Shown here piece after piece: positions 25,964 through 38,114 of a stretch of DNA of 64,000 bases. The DNA lies in assembly GCA_034620365.1 (NCBI GenBank), contig JAQGEQ010000010.1:496001-560000 (forward strand), written 5' to 3'. Origin of the DNA: Pegea sp. RAD2-039 (taxonomy: Eukaryota; Chordata; Thaliacea; Salpida; Salpidae). The number at the start of each line of letters is the position of its first letter. The first letter of the stretch is position 1. A program made the position numbers and the translations under genes. The notes under the pieces were generated by a model. That model was not told the DNA's origin, ran no database searches, and saw nothing but the letters and a program-made list of their open reading frames with translations.

Positions 25964-28900
25964 TCAAGTTGGCTTCAGAATTATCTGATAGGTGTTTGTA
26001 ACTTCAGTTTTTAGTAAAGAACAAATATAAGAGGATTCATTCTTCATCATTGACACTACTTGATCAGTAACTAACACATGTATAGTTGACGATAAAGGTT
26101 GATAAAGTATTCTAGATATATTTGGAATTATCCTATTTTCATTAATACTTTGAACATTATTAAAATCATCATCAAAAACACAAAAGCTCACTGCTTTCGT
26201 TAATTCACTCAAAGTTGCTTTTTCTAAATAGCTAGCTTTGTATACGAAGTCTGCTCCACTATGGGTTAGATTATCAGTTGTACAAGTCAGGAATAAAGTC
26301 AAGCGAGGAGTAATTGGAGTTGGATGGAGACCGTTATGAAGACGGACTCCTTCTGAATAGCCGCAGATATGAATCAGATCTTCACGTGATAAAACTAATA
26401 AATCAGCGCCTGAAAAATTCTGCAAAGTTTTTGTTACTGCAAAGAATCGGTTTTGAGTCAACCACATTTGAGTTTCAGCTACTGTTGAATGTGTTAGGAT
26501 TTGATTGACAGTTTTTGAAGGACTACATTCAGGTGGGGAAGGTTTTTGAAAATAAGCTTGGGTAATTACAGTATTATCGTATAAGGAGTTAGTTGTTGTG
26601 TTATAGGAGTCATGCGCTTGAACACTTCGAATTCGATTTGCTTCGAAATTAGTTTGATAATGAGAAACTGAAATAGGAAGTTCCGAGTATGCGCCACTAC
26701 TACCTGGAATCAATCGATTGATGTGTGAAGTTGTAGTGACCGATTGAACAAGGGCTTCTTCATTTGTTTGTTCGTTCAGATTATTTGCTGGTGGACATTC
26801 TCGTAGTAGAGTATGTTGGCATGATGGTTGGTACTTTTGCCTCTCTTGTGCTGGTCGTTTTTCCATCTTATCTTTATCCGTTTTCTGTTTACGATCGGCG
26901 CCTTTTGGTTTGAAGACTTTGATCTGACAGCTAGCTGAATGGATATGATCACCAGCTTCGATATTATTCTCTAACATATAAGTATCAATCTGTATCCGAA
27001 ACGGGACACCTTTCTCTCCTCCATGCTTACGCGGCGTGAATTCTGTGCTGATACAATGAACTTGAACCCAAACAGATATCTCTTTTTCTGTGTCCCATAT
27101 AAACTCCACAACATTCACCTGATCCGCAGATTCGGTAGGACTCATAATCCCGACAGACATCGGGACATCGATGTTTACGAGGCGGTCACCAGGTCGGGTC
27201 ACCTTCCAAGCCTCAAAGTGTTTGTTTTCAGTATATTGCAGACGTCGGTCGTGAAAAACGACCCGGACTTTGCTTTTAACAAGAGTTGTTAGACAAAGCT
27301 CTGGCAAATCACGTGATCGTTTTAACCGTATCTCATAGGATTGCCCCTGGTTGAGGTAGGTCAAAGACTCTTCGTGTGTCTTTGTAGCAGGAGATGTAGG
27401 AGCAATAAGAGTGTACTGCAAAGGCGGCAGAGGAGAATTGACTCCAAACATGGTTTCTTCTTTGAAGATCGGTAAATTCAGTACTTCTCTCATATTGTAT
27501 GGACTGGTACCCAAGTCGAGGCCAAGCCCAGTCAGGTTTTCATCAAAATCGCGTACCAAGTCTGATTCCAGGCCATCTACTTTGACCCAAGTTTGCAGGT
27601 CTTGTTTGTTGGAGTTTTGGTTTCCCTTTAAAATATCAAAAATGAGTTAAAATGATAAAAAGAAGATTACATCTCACCTCAACACCATCAGAGATAATTG
27701 AGACCAGCGTGTTTTCGCCCCTTTCATTCAGATAAGCTTCAGGGGGCCTCTTCTTGATCATGTGAATCGTTTGAGAATCTTCTTTATTCAAAGCAACTTG
27801 AGCTTTACAAACAACAGTTGATGTATGAGGAGTTGATGCATTGAGTGAATTGGAAGTACAAGTTAGTGAACCATTAGTTGATATCACTTGACTATTACAA
27901 TTCATGTAGTTTCGGATGACATTGTAGGACACTGGGTCTTTATTAGCGTTCCGATGAGACCTCTGACTTTGAGATGGAGCCAGGGTAGTCGGAACTTTTC
28001 GTTTTAAAGCTTTTTGTTGCTGTTCTTCATCTTCAGAGTAATGAATGAATTGAATAGGTGATCTTTGAGATGAAACTAAATCACCAACTGCTTGTCGCTT
28101 GCTCTGATCACTATTTGTTGGTGCAATACTAGGAACTACTAAGAGGTAGGCTTTGGATGATGAAGGCGACGAGTCAGTCTTAGAAGCCAGTTTGACTTTT
28201 GAAAGTTAACAAAATTTACAAAAATAAACTACAAAAGTTGGAAGTTTTTTAGTTGTTTTATTAAATATCAAAATCAAGTTGTTCTCAATGAAAATTTCAA
28301 CTTATAAAAATAATGATAACTTTTGAGATAATAGTTGACAAAAACTTATATCTTAGCCTGATTCATAATGAAGCTAAATTATTTATTAATAATAATAAAT
28401 TAGCTTGTCTAAAGAAACTGCATTTAATGACATTAGCAAATGATTTGATAATAAAAATAAATATGATAAAATTCAGAATGGCTTAGTTGATAAATTAGTT
28501 AATTTAATGAAGATTCATTCTTTAATATGAAGTAATAACATATTACTACATAAATAGTTAATATCTTTCGAGTTTCAGTTCATGTTTACATGAGATTTTA
28601 ATTGATAATCTTGTATGCTTATAGATAAAAACATTTCTTAAAAAAATTAAAAATTCAAAAGAAAGTAATATAGAATTGAAAAACATATATATTATGCTTT
28701 TATCTATTCAATAATCTAACAACTTACAATAACAAATATATTAATTATTTTATTTAAATCATTGACACAATGTTGTAATTTACAAAAAAAGGTAAAATTC
28801 AAAATGAAAGACTTATAAACAATAGTTTTTTAGTTCAATATTGAAATTATTTATAAAAAGATGACAAATAGTGATGTCTAGTCGTCTTGTGCTTTTCATA

Positions 28901-30966
28901 TTGACTATAAAATGATAAATTTGTAAGTGGTTTCAACCAAAACTTAGACAATTTTTTATGATAGATGTGTTCTATAATCATACATTTTAAAATCATTTAT
29001 TGAATAGTAAATAAATATGAGTTATTTTATTTAAAATTTATTAATCAAATGATTATAAATTATATTATTTGAAATAAAAGCTAATTAAACAAGTTCAACA
29101 ATTTTTTTTTAATATATTAATATAATAGTAATGAATACTTTTAAAAGCATTATATCAATCAGAGAATTATTTTATTAAACTTCAATTCTTTAAAACTTAT
29201 AGCCAAAGATAAATTATTTAAATTAGACAACATAGTGATTAATAAAAACAAACAATTAATTAAACTCTAATAAATAAGTATTGAAAAACGGAAAAGTTTT
29301 TTGGGCAACTTTTTGTAGAGTACTAATTTAAAAATTAAATCTAAAAAAGATGAAAAAATTTAACTTATAAAAAATATGGTTTTAATTTTCAAAACAAAAT
29401 TGGAAATTTCGTGAAAAATATTTGAATAATAAAATAGGTAGATAGTTTGACAAAAATTAATTTTGCATTGAACCAAAAACAAATTCTATACACAACAAAT
29501 AAAGCAAATAAAAATACTTTATTATAAACTTCTTTTAAAGATCAAATAGTCAATAAAGAATTTATGAGTCAGGTCAATTATTAGATTTTAAGATTTATTA
29601 AAGCATGTGATAAAGGTATATAGTGACAAATTATTCAAACTATTTATCAAAAAATTGTTATACTCTATATAAATAACATTATAACTATAATATAAATGAT
29701 AATTAGAACTATTTGATAAATTTCAGACAAATTTCAGACAGAGAGTATTTTCAAAATAAACCATTCAATAACTTATACACAAAATTTCTATTTTTAAACT
29801 TACATATTAGTGAACAATAATAATAATAAATAATACTAAAACTATTCTAACTAGTTTCATGTATTTTAAAATTGAACTAATCAGCTTAACTAGCTAAAAA
29901 TAGTAAATTTACTAAAATTATTTCTGCTTATAATAATAATCATAAATTCTAAACATAAGCATAAAAGCTTTTTTAGTTACTTAAGATGATTTAAATATTT
30001 AAACAGATGTATATAATGCAAGCAATTTTCGGTTATCAGCTTGGATAACTAATTAAAAATAAACTATCTCTTTCAAAGCAAGACATCTAACATTTATAAA
30101 CCATCGAAGAATAAATAAAAGTTGATGTTTAATAAATTAAATAGGAGATAAAATTGTTTATAGCCTTATTGATTTTCTAAATAATAAGTTATATATGTTT
30201 ATGAGCAAAATATGAACAGAATTTACAGCTTAATTTTAAAGTATCTAATTTTAATAATAAATTCATCTTGATACTAAACAACTAGCATGCATACATCCAC
30301 TAGATAAAAACCCTTTTAAAAACCAGATTTAAGCAATAAAAGCACTTAATAAGAAAAAAAAGTTTAAAAAAATTGTTTATTAAGTTACTCAAGTAATCTG
30401 TAAACTACTGTTTATTAATATTACTAAAATCGTAAATAATTAATTTACAAGTTTATTATTTATTCAATTATTGATAAATTTCTAACCTGTTAGCAATATG
30501 TATTGAAAATACGAGGGTCGAAACAACCATGTGAATCGCTAGACCATCAACAATCAATGTAAAAGCTTTGAATGATCAAAAGAAAAAGTGCGATGGCCTG
30601 TGAAAATAAGCAACATTTAACTTAACACATATATCTAAAGTCTAAAGAGTTTTTTTTTGAAGCTATATTAATTCTTATCAGTTTATACTGTTTTAAGAAA
30701 TTATCTTGTTAAGATGATTCAATAGTTTTATTCTAAATATACAAATATATCTAATGTAATATTAATTTAACAGCGGAAATTTTGCTACGAATAAAATTTT
30801 ACGAAAAATGTAGTTTTGTAATAACACACGAACACGAAAAACTAGATGTATTTATTAGCCTAAAAATACAGCTAACTTAAAGCAAGAATTTTCAGTAAGA
30901 ACAGAAACAAGAATAAATTTATAATGCAGATTTTAACCTACTTAGATTTCTTTTCAACGGTTTCAT
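25964..30966 (-). CDS. TFCP2: CP2-family transcription factor, TFCP2/LSF/UBP1 type
   Basis: Sequence-specific nuclear DNA-binding protein of the Grainyhead/CP2 superfamily. The main exon (25964-27625) encodes the CP2 domain (TYLNQGQSYEIRLKRSRD, VRVVFHDRRLQYTE, RPGDRLVNIDVPMSVGI, VQVHCISTEFTPRKHGGEKG, KVFKPKGADRKQKTDKDKME), a linker, a SAM-like domain (MWLTQNRF to FSGADLLVLSREDLIHICG) and a C-terminal dimerisation region ending IILKPT. The SAM-like region and this domain order mark the TFCP2 branch rather than Grainyhead. A 52-nt intron (27626-27677) joins exon 27678-28195, which adds about 170 serine/glutamine-rich residues and is open to an acceptor at 28196-28197 with an in-frame TAA just beyond. 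A possible first exon is 30942-30966 (ATG and eight codons, donor AA/gtaggt, correct phase), giving 734 aa. That exon is tentative; the rest is secure. Confidence 0.88.
28196..30941 (-). other. Putative first intron of the CP2 gene
   Basis: AT-rich DNA with no open frame of note. If the tentative first exon at 30942-30966 is right, this is one 2.7 kb intron. A GC-richer patch at about 30485-30610 has a minus-strand donor-like AACAG/gttaga and could be an alternative or non-coding exon, but its phase does not fit the coding exon downstream. Confidence 0.35.
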
Positions 30967-33115
30967 AAAAACTGTACGCAAACTGACATCAAACTTTCTT
31001 TAAAAATAGTTTTAAACTAGAATCACCAGCTTTATCAAAGATCTTTTCGGTATGAAGATCTATTTGACCATTATGGATAACAGATAACTTTTATGAGAGG
31101 TAGTAACATTTTTGATCAAATTTTTAGACTTTAAGCTGCTTCTTTGTTTATGTTTTTTGTAATTAAAACAAAATGTAGTTATTTTTCCTCATTGGTATAA
31201 TTTTTTGCATTCATGAACTTCAGCAGAATCATATGAAAAATTTATCTAAACTAGCTAACTAAAAAAGTTTAACAATATCATTTGCTTCTTTGAAATACAA
31301 TTCTTTTGATTTCAGATTAATTTGCTATCTTTGTTAGTATTATATTACTATATTAATATTATTATTAACTTTTCTCTGGGCTTCTTGAGAATTAGGGCTT
31401 ATTAATATTTTCTAAAACTGTAAAATTAATGTTTGCATAAATGCATCTTTTAGAGTTTACTGATCTATATTTAACTGACTACTTTTTTTTCTTTAAAAGT
31501 ATCATTAATAAAATTAAATCACTTTATACTGGGTTGCTTTATTAAACTTTATACCTTCAAACAAGGGCAGTAGACTGACATTTGATCAATTTCGTAATTT
31601 TATAAAAGCTATAGAATACTTTTTTTAAGGCTCAAAAAATATTTTCTTGGTTGTAAACGCATCTTTCATTGTATTCAAACTTACATTATAAGACTTATCA
31701 TCTTAAACTTTAAAATCTAATTTTAAACCCTGTAAAGTTTACAAGTCTAGAAGAGTTTTTTAAATTGATAAAAGTTCTTTAATTTTTTGATAAAATTTAA
31801 CCATCAATTAAATTTCCTTATTGATTAGAATATATTAGACTTATATTTTTCCTAATTTTAATTTATTATTGAGTAGTGAAATTTCTACTACTGCAAAAAT
31901 TATTAATTTTTAAGCAACACATAACAATAATGAATGGCTGGAAATGATCGAACTAGCGAAAAAGACTTTTAAACTGAATATAAATACTAGATCAATAGTA
32001 TACAATAAGTCTACTTGTTTCATGAAACAATATCATATTTACACTTAGTTATTAATTTATTTTCCAAACTTTTTGATATTTCTTATTTTTTATGGCGCCA
32101 AGTTTTGTTTTGTACATATTAGATTCGATCTTTCAAAAATTTGTATGGATAGTCTTTTAAATGCTTTTAGTTATTTTACTTATTATTATTTAAATTGTTT
32201 ATTGTTGCCGGCAGGCATTAACACTTATTCTCCAAAGTTTCTTAATGACGTAAAGTGGTTATATTCTGATTATATCAACATTTTCCGATTAATATATACC
32301 ACGTTTTCCTTTCTAACAAAAAGTTTTTCCTAATTAATAATTTCATATAAAATAGAGAACAAATATAAAGTAAGTTTTAACTTGAGTAGTTTTAGAGATT
32401 GAATGTTAGTTTTTAGAAATCTGTGTACATTGTTACAAATTGTGCTTATTTTTTTATTATCTTTCAATCAAATGCTTTTTTGTTACTATTTCTTTTTTTT
32501 GTATATTAAACTTTTCATGCTTATATTTTAAATACAACTTCTCAAGTTTTAGCATGTCAAGTAGTTTGTATTTAAATCATTAATATTCATTTATTGTTCT
32601 TTAAAGTTTGTTTTTTATTTCAGCTTTTATTCATTTGCTAATTTTTTTTTGAAGTAAACTTAAAATACTATTTTATTTCATAGTATCTTTTAAAGTTTAT
32701 CTTATTTTAAAAGTAACTTTTTTATATCTTAAATATCTTTTGTGTTATAGACAAATATTTTAAATAACATTCTTGTTATTTTGATTACTATTTTGATATT
32801 TAATGAGTAGTTCATGTGATTTTTATTTGAAATTTTTTTTTGTCAATTATGAGTCCTATTAATATAAACTAGTATTAATTTACTTTAAGTGGAAAAATTT
32901 AATAGTTATATTAAGATCTTGCCTATAACTCTAATTATTAAAGTTTAAAAAATAATTTATTTTAGTAACTTTAATTTAATAATTTATATTATTTTTTGAA
33001 TTATATTTAAAAACAACTTTTTCTTTGAAATTTTATTAGTTTTTAAAATCTGTTACTAACCTTCAAACTATTCGTGGTTTAGCAATCATAATACACAATT
33101 AAGAGTTTTTAAGAA
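30967..33115. other. Divergent spacer between CP2 and NUP93
   Basis: AT-rich sequence expected to contain both promoters. I see no clear core promoter motif and no coding exon. An 86-codon plus-strand open stretch at 32073-32333 is rich in F, Y and I, as expected from AT-rich random sequence. Confidence 0.45.
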
Positions 33116-36100
33116 ATGGCTACCAATGATTTTGACTCGCTTCTTCAGCAAGCAGAACTTTTAAACACTGGTTTAGATAGTGAAGCAGAGTTACCACGTG
33201 TACAACGAAATTTTAAACAGCTTCTAACAGCTGGGGATAGATTATGTTCTAATATTCCTTTATCTCAAGATAATGCTCAGGTAAGTTTTATGCAAAATTG
33301 AAAAAAAAAACAATTGAATAAAGAATATCTATAAAGGAAGTTTAAAACTGGTTTCAATTGGACCAATCATGCAATACAAATGTTTTTTAATTTAAATTGC
33401 AGATTAAAGCTGCTTTATTATTGAGTTCTAAAGGTCAAGAAGCTCCAGCAATCTCTGATCGACTTAAATCACTATCAGCTGCACCAGATTCCACTCACAT
33501 GTTAGTTGGAGTGAAATGTGATACAGATATAAAAGGTTCGTCTCCATAAAGGCTTTATATTTTATAAAAAGTTTGCTTTGATTGCCAGGTTTTCTTCAAA
33601 ATGAAAGAGAAAATGGAATTCTTGCTCTTCTAGAAGAACAGAAACAAGGAAGTTTTAGAGAAGCAGAAGATAAGCACTGGAAGGTGGATGATCAATTCTC
33701 TGTTCATCATTTCATTCATCTTATCTTCTAGTCACGAATTGTGGATTGGGACAACGAGAAGCAACAAATGTTGAGTAAACTTCTTGGAGGTGGGGATGGG
33801 GCTCTCAACTTCACTGCTGAAGTCTTAGAACAATCCTCTGCTACTCTTCTTCATACGGATGCTGCTAGAATTAATCCAAAAAGTCTGATGGATTGCTGGG
33901 ATTTGACTTACTCAAAACAAGTTTGTTATTATCTTCTTCATCTTCTTGTTTTTATCTTCTGATCTTCAGATGCATGCTTATAATGATCTGATCATCAATG
34001 GCGGCGTCTCTCCTGATCTTGTGACCCTTCTTCTACAAGGAGCTGAAAAGTTGAATCAACCAAATATAGTGACAATGTGGAAGATGGTAAAATATGATAG
34101 ATGCTTCATACAAACTCATCATTTCAAATCCAGGTCAAGTATATGACAAGTGTGTCATCTGTTGATCCAAGCATGAAGGTAGAAAAAGCGAGAACTTCGT
34201 CTCCGAAGTTTGTGGAATCGCTTGTGAAACAAGCAAAAGCTTTTTTGGAAGAAAACTTTCTCGGATACATGAAAAGGTTGGTTAGAAATTGATCAGAAAA
34301 CTTTCAAAGTAATTTGAAAAAAAATTGTTTAAGATTTGAAATTGTTGATTATTAGCTGAGGTAGTTAATTAAATAGAGATCTTCTTCCAGCTGCGTCTAC
34401 TCTAATCCGCATACAGCTCAGTTAGGAGGAGAATTGGGAACAGTGAATTTAGTGAAGAGCTTCTTGAAGATTCATCCTGCTAGTCTCATGCAGGTTTTTA
34501 ATTGGTTTGTCAACTTTAGAGGTTTGAAAACTGAACAATTCAGGACTTTGATGATGGCGAATTGGAAGGGGTACCTTTGTGGGCTGTCATCTTTTACTGC
34601 CTTCGTTGTGGTGATATCGAAGCCGCTTGCTCTGTTGTTGAACAATTTGAACATGTTATACCGGAGTTTAACGCTTGGATTCAAGTAAACTTCTTCATTT
34701 CTCTGATCATCTTGATGAGGTTTTAATATGATCAGGAATACCAGCAAGACGGAAAACTGAGTTCAAGCACTGAAAGCAAACTTCGTGTTTACTACAAGAA
34801 GCAAGTTCATGTCTCGAACGATCCCTACAAGATTGCTGTTTATTCAATCATCGGTGATAACTGCGGAATATATTGGGATCATTTTGAAATCATTTTCATG
34901 ATTTGTAGGTCGATGTGATATCTGTGAAGTTCATGCGGATGTAGCAAATAAAACTGAAGATTATTTGTGGATGAAATTGAGTCAGGTGGATGTTTTTATG
35001 TTCTAATCTCCACTAGATGTCGTTGTTGTCAGGTTGTAATAGAAGAAAACGCGTCATCGATTCCACAAGACTCGCTATCACTGATTCGACTTCAGAAGAT
35101 GCTGAGTGAAGAATATGGAGAGTCTCATTTCGGAGCATCTTCAAATCCTCTCCTCTACTTTAAAGTGAGTTCTTACAGATTTTCAGAGCATCCTCATCAC
35201 GATCTTTATCTTCAGGTTCTTTTCCTCACTTGTCAGTTTGAAGCAGCCATCGAGTTTCTATCTCGAAGTGACTCTCTTCGAGCACACGCGACTCATGTTG
35301 CCATAGCAATCCACACCAACCACCTGTTGATTACACCACCTTCTCTACACTCCAAACTTCTCATTCACGAACCTTCCAACAACCAGTCCATGTAAGTTAC
35401 CCTAATCGAAACACGACCTTCAATTTGTGGTTCAAGTACCAAGGTGGACCGGTTGAACCTGCCCCAACTGGTCATGTTGTACACAAGAAAATTTGAGCTG
35501 ACTGATCCTCGCGAAGCTCTCAATTACTACTTCGTGTTACGACAAATCCCATGTGATGAAGACACACTCTTCCATTTCTGTACCAGCGAATTGGTACGTT
35601 CATCTTCACTTGTGTAACATTTCACTCATCAACAAACAGGTGAGAGAATCAGGAGAGTATGAGATGCTTCTAGGAAAACTAAACAAAGATGGAACCCGAA
35701 AACCTGGCGCAATTGATAAATACTGCGGTGGTGACAGCAAAAAGCTCATTTCAAAGGTTTTTTGTTGAATTTTGTGATGAAACTTCATTTTGAAGTGATT
35801 TCAGATCGCTGCTGATACTGAAGCAAAGGGTTTGTACGAAGAAGCCGTCATCTTAAACGATTTATGTGGTGATCACGACAAGACTGTGTTGTTACTCAAC
35901 AGGTAGCTGCTTTCGTGTAATGACTTATCACGTGATTCATTTTTCTGCAGATTATTATCACCTGTTGTGAAATATTCAAGTAACAAAGATCCTAACCGTC
36001 AAAGATTGACCAATCTAGCTACTAATATAGCTGAAAGATATCGAGATCAGGTGAGTTTGAAGTAAAGTTTGTTGATTGTGACAACTTCGATTACAGGCTG

Positions 36101-36617
36101 TATCACTGACAAGAGATCTCGGTTCTACTTTTCATCTACTCCTCGACTTGTGTTACTTCTTTGATTTATATCATGGCGATAAAAGTGAACAAGCGTTGAA
36201 TGTGATTGGAGATTTACATATTCTACCTGCTAATACTGACCAAGTAAATTTGAATTTGTTGTCAAGTAGAAATAAGAGGTTTGTTTGTGAAGGTACCAAA
36301 CAAAGTTGCGGAGTTTAAATTACAAGATGATGAAATCCGACAAAACATTTCTGATATCTTGATAGCGACGATGACTCTGCTGGTGAAACAATGCAATCAA
36401 CAACGTAATCTTAACAAATCTCTTCTGAACAAGTGAATAAAGTCTTGATATCTAGTTGAGTTTTAAAAGAACATTTGTTTGTAGTACATCAGATATCATT
36501 TGTTCAAATGCCAGAAGTTATGGTCGTGCATTGATCACGTTTGCTGGGATGTTACCTTATCATCTACCTGTAGGTACAACTTCAAGGCTAGTTCAATTGG
36601 AAGTGCAAATGAATTAA
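33116..36617 (+). CDS. NUP93: Nuclear pore complex protein NUP93 (19 exons, 826 aa)
   Basis: Structural alpha-helical scaffold nucleoporin of the inner ring. Exons: 33116-33280, 33403-33535, 33589-33683, 33732-33920, 33970-34086, 34134-34276, 34391-34493, 34544-34684, 34736-34853, 34909-34985, 35033-35164, 35216-35391, 35437-35593, 35640-35756, 35805-35902, 35951-36050, 36097-36243, 36293-36432, 36485-36617. The sum is 827 codons, against 819 aa in human. The N-terminus ([24 protein letters not shown]) matches the helix that contacts the NUP62 complex. Later blocks [52 protein letters not shown] and [11 protein letters not shown], and the end LVQLEVQMN, are diagnostic. A TAA lies two codons upstream of the ATG. 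Sixteen of the 18 introns are 45-55 nt long. AATAAA at 36641-36646 implies a very short 3' UTR. Confidence 0.96.
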
Positions 36618-36640
36618 AGATTTTTCATAAAGTTTATATA

Positions 36641-36646
36641 AATAAA
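36641..36646 (+). terminator. Poly(A) signal of NUP93
   Basis: Canonical AATAAA 24 nt after the TAA stop, in a T/A-rich context. It is the only hexamer close to the stop. Confidence 0.6.
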
Positions 36647-37199
36647 AGTTGTTTCATTGATTTTATAGAAAGATGTTTTAAGAAGAGATAGAAGATGGTG
36701 AACGATTATATAGTTTAATTTGAATTTCTAGTAGATGAAACTCTTTAATTAGATTATACGAGTAATGAATGATTGATGCTTGAAATGAAACTCCCTTTAT
36801 AGATATGAATAATATTTTCAGTGGTAAAGATTATTGCAGCAATACAAATTTGCAAATATTAGAATAAAAGCTGTTAATGAAATAATCAAGTCAGTTAGAT
36901 AAGCGATTTAATCTGTAGATAGCTGTTGTTGAATTAGTTTTTACAAAAAATAAATAATTTGTAACTGGTGCTAATGTTTAAATTTGATCATCTTGGTCAG
37001 ATAGACTTGTGGAGGTAGAAAAACTTTGCAGCAAAAATATTGTGAATAAGAAATTTCAACCTGACAGAAATTTGGGTCTATAAGCTTTCGTGGATTAGAT
37101 GCTCTTTTTAGCTTAGTTTAGCGCACGCTCATCTCTATAATCAAAGCATATCCACCATGTATATGAGAAGTGATTTCCAAATACATCAGCAGTTCTATC

Positions 37200-37225
37200 T
37201 CTGGGGGCGAAAAATGACCCCCAGA
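37200..37225. repeat. GC-rich perfect inverted repeat
   Basis: TCTGGGGG and CCCCCAGA form a perfect 8-bp stem around a 10-nt A-rich loop. Runs of five G and five C are exceptional in this AT-rich DNA. It sits about 580 bp downstream of NUP93. Function unknown. Confidence 0.75.
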
Positions 37226-37523
37226 AGTCACATTCACGTTTTTGCTTATAGAGTTTTCTGTATATAGTAGCAGCTGGCTGCAAAATATCATTTACATATC
37301 TACATTTACATAAATATCATTTAAATATAAGTTTGCTCAAAACTATTTGAAATTTTCAAAGAATAAATGTTCCACTCATCAGAAATCTTGATTTCTACTT
37401 CAAGTTTGTTTTTATCTAAATGAAAACATACATTTGTATATCAAGAATATAATAATATATTTGGATATTTATTTATCTGTATAAATGAAATGACGCATTT
37501 GGTATAAATTGAAAATATTTTTA

Positions 37524-37596
37524 GTAATGCTTTTCTACTGAGCTTTCAGAAGCTTCAGCAATCTCTGATATATTCAAATCACTTTTTTACAACCAG
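37524..37596 (+). pseudogene. Decayed copy of part of NUP93 exon 2
   Basis: The core AGAAGCTtCAGCAATCTCTG differs from NUP93 exon 2 (around 33440-33460) by one base. Similarity continues on both sides: a GCTTTtcTacTGAG segment before it, and TcAAATCACT and a CCAG-ending segment after it, with small gaps and mismatches. By eye about three quarters of some 70 positions match. The reading frame is lost. I could not see copies of exons 1 or 3 next to it, so it is either a partial tandem duplication or one remnant of a larger, more eroded one. Confidence 0.6.
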
Positions 37597-38114
37597 CAAA
37601 AGTTTAAGCAAACCACTGGTCAGGGGAAGTTATTTTTTAAGTAGTGTTTGAAAAAGGTTCTTTACAAAGATAGAGTCCTCAACATCTTCATTCACTAAAA
37701 GCAAATTCACCCATAAGACGATTTTCTTCATCTATTTTTATAAACGAAAAGTTTTTACAGATTAAAGTGTTAAATCAAATCAAGAAACAATTGAATCCAA
37801 GCTTTTAAAGTGCTAGTAGAAGGAAATAGAGTTTAAGCTTTATTAATTAGTGTATTTATCGAACAAATTTGATTGAGTATTGCAACATTTGCTAAAAGTG
37901 TCATATTTTAACGACAGGGAATCTACAAAGGATATGAAAGCGCTTATAGTTTGATGGAATGCCAACTTGTAGTAGATTTTACTTCAAATGGCTCAGCTTA
38001 AAATACGATTGAATTGAGAATTAGTCAAATAGAATTGATGAGAATACAAAAGAAAAGCTCTTTAATGATTTGTAGTGATGAGAAGTTGATAGAAAAATGG
38101 AAGTAGTAATCGGT

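Larger units (their letters stand above)
36647..38114. other. Convergent spacer between NUP93 and ACO1
   Basis: Contains the ACO1 3' UTR (minus-strand AATAAA at 37839-37844), a GC-rich hairpin at 37200-37225 inside a locally GC-richer block (about 37080-37290), and a decayed copy of NUP93 exon 2 at about 37524-37596. No open coding region. Confidence 0.6.

Noticed and set aside
30485-30610. GC-richer patch with a donor-like site, possible CP2 first exon
   Set aside because: The ATG-led frame is in the wrong phase for the next exon, and the correct phase has a stop and no ATG. It may still be non-coding.
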